Shown in pieces: positions 6,109 to 8,709 of a stretch of DNA of 8,709 nucleotides; the first letter of the stretch is position 1; each line of letters begins with the position of its first letter. Source of the DNA: Pirellulales bacterium (GTDB taxonomy: Bacteria > Planctomycetota > Planctomycetia > Pirellulales > Thermoguttaceae); contig DAOWNK010000128.1 in NCBI GenBank assembly GCA_030642635.1, forward strand, positions 1 to 8,709, read 5' to 3'. Under the pieces are notes generated by a model, which had not been told where the DNA came from, did no database searches, and worked only from the letters and a program-made list of their open reading frames with translations. The position numbers and the translations under genes were made by a program.

Positions 6109-7098
6109 GTGCTCGTATTGGCCGAGGAGCATCCAGGCGTTACTCGCACGCGGCGGATGAACATCCCCACGGTGGAGACCTACGGGCACGCAACAAAGTT
6201 GAAGCTGCCGTGCGTGGGCAACGACGACGCGGCAATCGGCCGCCTGGCGGCCAAGCACCTGCTGGAGCGGCGGTTTCGGAACTTCGCCTTCAGTAGCTAT
6301 CCCGATCAGCCGTGGGCCGAGCGGCGCTGCCGGGGGTTCATCGAGGCGGTGCGCGAGGCCGGATGTGCGTGTGAGGTCGGTTATTACCCACGATCGTTCG
6401 ACACACTAAGGGCCTGGGAACGAGCCAGGCAGCAGCTCACCGCGTGGCTGAAGCAGTTGCCCAAGCCGCTGGGGCTGATGGCCTGCTCCGACCGTCACGC
6501 ACAGAATATTTTGGATGCCTGCCGGCGCGCACGGATAGCCTTGCCGGACGAGGTGGCGGTGATCGGCTCGGACAACAACGAAGCGATTTGTCGGCTGTCC
6601 GACCCGCCGCTTTCCAGTGTGGCCGACGACCCGCGGCAGATCGGCTACGAGGCGGCCAGGCTGTTGGACCGGTTGATGTCGGGCAAGGCGGACCCTGCCG
6701 CGACGGAACCGCTGTTGGTCCCGCCGAAATACGTCGTCACTCGCCGTTCGACGGACATATCGGTCGTCGATGATGAGCTTGTCGCCGAGGCGCTGCATTT
6801 TATTCGCGAGCGTGCTTTCGAGCCGATCAACGTCAGCATAATGCTGCAAAAAATGTCGGTATCGCGCAGCACGTTGTATCGGCGGTTTCGCAATGCCGTG
6901 GGTAGGTCGCCGCATGAGGAACTGCTCCGCATACGACTCGACCGCGTGAAGGAACTGCTAACGCAGACTTCGCTGCCGTTGACTCAGGTTGCTTCATTGG
7001 CCGGGTTCGAACACGTCGGATACATGGCGACGGTGTTCAAGCGGCAGGCGGGTATGACACCAATCCAATATCGCGACAGCTACCGTAAGCAAAAATGA
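6109..7098 (+). CDS. XylR-like AraC-family transcriptional regulator (frame after the amber codon)
   Basis: This 329-residue open frame from GTG 6109 is the remainder of a XylR/AraC-type regulator. A LacI/periplasmic-binding-protein-like sensor occupies about residues 1-200: VGNDDAAIGRLAAKHLLERRF, ACSDRHAQNIL, VIGSDNNEAICRLSDPPLSSV. This type of domain typically binds a sugar-like effector. The C-terminal HTH_18 domain (about 222-325) has both helix-turn-helix units, including SVSRSTLYRRFRNAVGRSP and LTQVASLAGFEHVGYMATVFKRQ. With the upstream interrupted part (5917-6108) it would be full length at 393. Translation from GTG 6109, with AGGG 7 nt before it, could still give a product, but this would lack the first strand and helix of the sensor domain. 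It is divergent from the leftward genes and is followed 79 bp later by a symporter gene, so it probably controls one or both. Confidence 0.85.
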   Translation: MLVLAEEHPGVTRTRRMNIPTVETYGHATKLKLPCVGNDDAAIGRLAAKHLLERRFRNFAFSSYPDQPWAERRCRGFIEAVREAGCACEVGYYPRSFDTLRAWERARQQLTAWLKQLPKPLGLMACSDRHAQNILDACRRARIALPDEVAVIGSDNNEAICRLSDPPLSSVADDPRQIGYEAARLLDRLMSGKADPAATEPLLVPPKYVVTRRSTDISVVDDELVAEALHFIRERAFEPINVSIMLQKMSVSRSTLYRRFRNAVGRSPHEELLRIRLDRVKELLTQTSLPLTQVASLAGFEHVGYMATVFKRQAGMTPIQYRDSYRKQK

Positions 7099-7125
7099 GT
7101 TACTCAAACTGTAAATGAATGAAAA

Positions 7126-7144
7126 GCCGCTTGCGGCCGATTTT
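7126..7144 (+). terminator. Very weak hairpin with T4 between regulator and symporter
   Basis: A 4-bp stem GCCG/CGGC with loop CTTG is followed by CGA and TTTT. It could slightly attenuate read-through from the regulator into the symporter but is too short to be called a firm terminator. Confidence 0.2.
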
Positions 7145-7177
7145 CGTAGAAGTCAGTAAGCATCGAGGCAGGTTTCC

Positions 7178-8638
7178 ATGCTGCACGGAATTGATATTGC
7201 TATCGTAGTGATCTATCTGTCCGGCATCGTTCTGCTGGGACTATACGTTAGCCGCCGCGCGGCGGCCGGGGTGGATAGCTATTTCCTCAGCGATCGGCGC
7301 GCACCGGCGTGGCTTTTGGCCGTCTCCGGCGGCTTCTCCTGGTTCGATATCACCGGCACGATGTGGATCGTGGGGCTGTTTTACGTTTATGGGCTGAAAG
7401 CCATGTGGCCGCAGTGGCTGTGGGGTTTGCCGTTGGCGGCGTTCTGGATGGCATACATCGGCAAGTGGATCCGCCGCTCGAGGGTAATGACCGGAGCGGA
7501 ATGGATGAAGACGCGCTTTGGCGAGGGCCCGGCCGGCGAGAGCGCCCGGGCAATCTACACGCTGGTGGCTGTCGTTACAGCAGTGGCATGGCTGTCGTAT
7601 GCCTCGGTGGGCATCGGCAAGTTCTGGTCTGAGTTTCTCCCCTGGCCGCCTCACGTCTGTGCCACGGTGATACTGGGTAGCACGGCGCTGTACGTCATTT
7701 TGGGCGGCATGTACAGCGTGATCTACACCGACATAATCCAGGGCCTGATGATCGCCGTCGCGTCGGTAATCGTGGGCGTACTTGCCTTTATGTCGTTGAG
7801 TGCACTGACGATCGAATTGATAACATCGGCGGGCTGGACGAGTGTTGCACCGGTTTGGAAAATTCCCGACGCGCCGGACGTCACCTATAAGTTTTTCGGG
7901 TTGATGATCATTCTATGGGTCAGCCGCGGATTTCAGATGGGCACGGGCGGCCCGCAGCAACTCTACGACTTCCAGCGTTTCCTGGCGGCGCGTCATCCGC
8001 GCGACGCAGCGAAGATCGGAATGCTATGGGGTGTTTTCTTTTCAATCTGCTGGGCAATGATGATCGGCATGGCAGTGCTGGCCATATCGCGGCCAGACAT
8101 CCATGTCACCGATCCCGAGCGAGTGCTGCCGGCGGTCTTGAGCCACGGCCTGCCATGCGGACTCCGCGGTCTCGTGCTGGCGGGCCTGATGGGGTCGTAC
8201 ATGTCGACGTTCGATTCGACGGTCAACAGCGGCGCGGCATACCTCGTACGCGACGTCTATCAAAAATACATGGTACCGAAGGCCGGCGGGCGCCACTTGG
8301 TAATTGCCGGCTACGCGGCATCTGCCGGACTGGTGGTTGCCGGGCTGATAATCGGCTCGACGATTTCTTCCATCGACCAGATTCTGCAATGGATATGTAT
8401 GGCCTTAGGCGGCGGTATCCTGGTGCCGTGCTTCCTGCGATGGTACTGGTGGCGATTTAACGGCTGGGGCTGTTCTGTCGGCATGTTTACCGGGGTGGCC
8501 GCCTCGTTGGTGCAGGTCGCGGCATGGCCGGAGGCGCCGGAGTACATCTCTTTTCCCACCATCGCCGCCTTGAGCCTCGTCGGCTCATTGGCGGCCACCT
8601 GTCTTACTAAGCTGCACTTTCTGAAAAAACAGCGATAA
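7178..8638 (+). CDS. Sodium/solute symporter, SSS family
   Basis: This 486-residue integral inner-membrane protein has about 12-13 hydrophobic segments and the hallmarks of the SSS (SLC5-like) family. These are the SYFLSDRRAPAWLLAVS segment after TM1 (residues 34-50), GGMYSVIYTDIIQ (176-188), LYDFQRFLAARHPRDAAK (262-279), and the signature GLMGSYMSTFDSTVNSGAA (336-354), which includes the Ser/Thr-rich region that forms the sodium site in known members. It would take up a small solute (sugar, carboxylate or similar) driven by sodium; the substrate cannot be assigned. The ATG at 7178 follows GAGG by 9 nt. The gene lies 79 bp after the XylR-like regulator on the same strand without a strong terminator between them, so cotranscription or regulation by that protein is likely. 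Confidence 0.95.
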   Translation: MLHGIDIAIVVIYLSGIVLLGLYVSRRAAAGVDSYFLSDRRAPAWLLAVSGGFSWFDITGTMWIVGLFYVYGLKAMWPQWLWGLPLAAFWMAYIGKWIRRSRVMTGAEWMKTRFGEGPAGESARAIYTLVAVVTAVAWLSYASVGIGKFWSEFLPWPPHVCATVILGSTALYVILGGMYSVIYTDIIQGLMIAVASVIVGVLAFMSLSALTIELITSAGWTSVAPVWKIPDAPDVTYKFFGLMIILWVSRGFQMGTGGPQQLYDFQRFLAARHPRDAAKIGMLWGVFFSICWAMMIGMAVLAISRPDIHVTDPERVLPAVLSHGLPCGLRGLVLAGLMGSYMSTFDSTVNSGAAYLVRDVYQKYMVPKAGGRHLVIAGYAASAGLVVAGLIIGSTISSIDQILQWICMALGGGILVPCFLRWYWWRFNGWGCSVGMFTGVAASLVQVAAWPEAPEYISFPTIAALSLVGSLAATCLTKLHFLKKQR

Positions 8639-8650
8639 TTGGTATACACT

Positions 8651-8707
8651 AAAAAAGGCTCTTCCATCATGCTGCGGTTTCAAAACAAGCCGCACAATGG
8701 AGGAGCC
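8651..8707 (-). terminator. Strong imperfect hairpin with T6, terminator for a minus-strand gene beyond the window
   Basis: GGCTCTTCCAT (8657-8667) pairs with ATGGAGGAGCC (8697-8707; 11 bp, one G-U), and TGCGGTTT (8673-8680) pairs with AAGCCGCA (8687-8694; 8 bp, one G-U). The loop is 6 nt and there is a small internal loop. On the minus strand the stem is followed by T6 (8656-8651), the layout of an intrinsic terminator for a gene converging on the symporter from the right. On the plus strand the window ends two bases after the stem, so a bidirectional role cannot be judged. Confidence 0.6.
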
Positions 8708-8709
8708 AA

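Noticed and set aside
1..8709. Mobile element with terminal inverted repeats spanning the window
   Set aside because: There is no transposase, integrase or target-site duplication, and the shared 8-9-nt motifs at the ends lie within terminator-like hairpins in a different order.
1..8709. tRNA, rRNA or riboswitch genes
   Set aside because: No cloverleaf, rRNA stretch or known riboswitch core was recognisable in any intergenic region on either strand.

Overview
The window looks like a chromosomal accessory locus from a planctomycete (Planctomycetota). The main evidence is a DUF1559 pseudopilin-like protein with a GFTLVELLVVIAIIGILI leader and a C-terminal H-X9-DG motif, a family strongly expanded in that phylum. 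It sits next to a PEP-CTERM protein, a XylR-like AraC regulator and an SSS-family symporter. Coding regions are moderately GC-rich, and the intergenic gaps are clearly more AT-rich.

The locus is divergent around a gene-free region of about 460 bp (5454-5916). Leftward on the minus strand, in transcription order, are a PEP-CTERM-anchored secreted protein (5453-4689), a repeat-built hairpin/terminator (4620-4666), the DUF1559 protein (4601-3591), a URO-D-superfamily protein resembling corrinoid methyltransferases (3492-2446), and a large secreted protein of unknown family (2417-66). The last two are only 28 bp apart and almost certainly cotranscribed. Rightward on the plus strand are a XylR/AraC-type regulator, whose 5' part is interrupted by an in-frame TAG (codon 41, intact downstream ORF 6109-7098), and a sodium/solute symporter (7178-8638). 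An imperfect hairpin preceded by A6 closes the window on the right and reads as a terminator for a minus-strand gene beyond it.

Taken together, the genes suggest a substrate-responsive uptake and processing locus. The regulator would sense a small molecule, probably sugar-like, by its periplasmic-binding-protein-like domain. The symporter would bring a solute across the inner membrane. The large secreted protein would act outside the cytoplasm, and the URO-D-like protein inside it. The substrate cannot be read from the sequence. The two strongest points for follow-up are the nonsense codon at a normally Trp position of the regulator and the pairing of an unusual URO-D-like protein with an unrecognised exported protein of about 780 residues.
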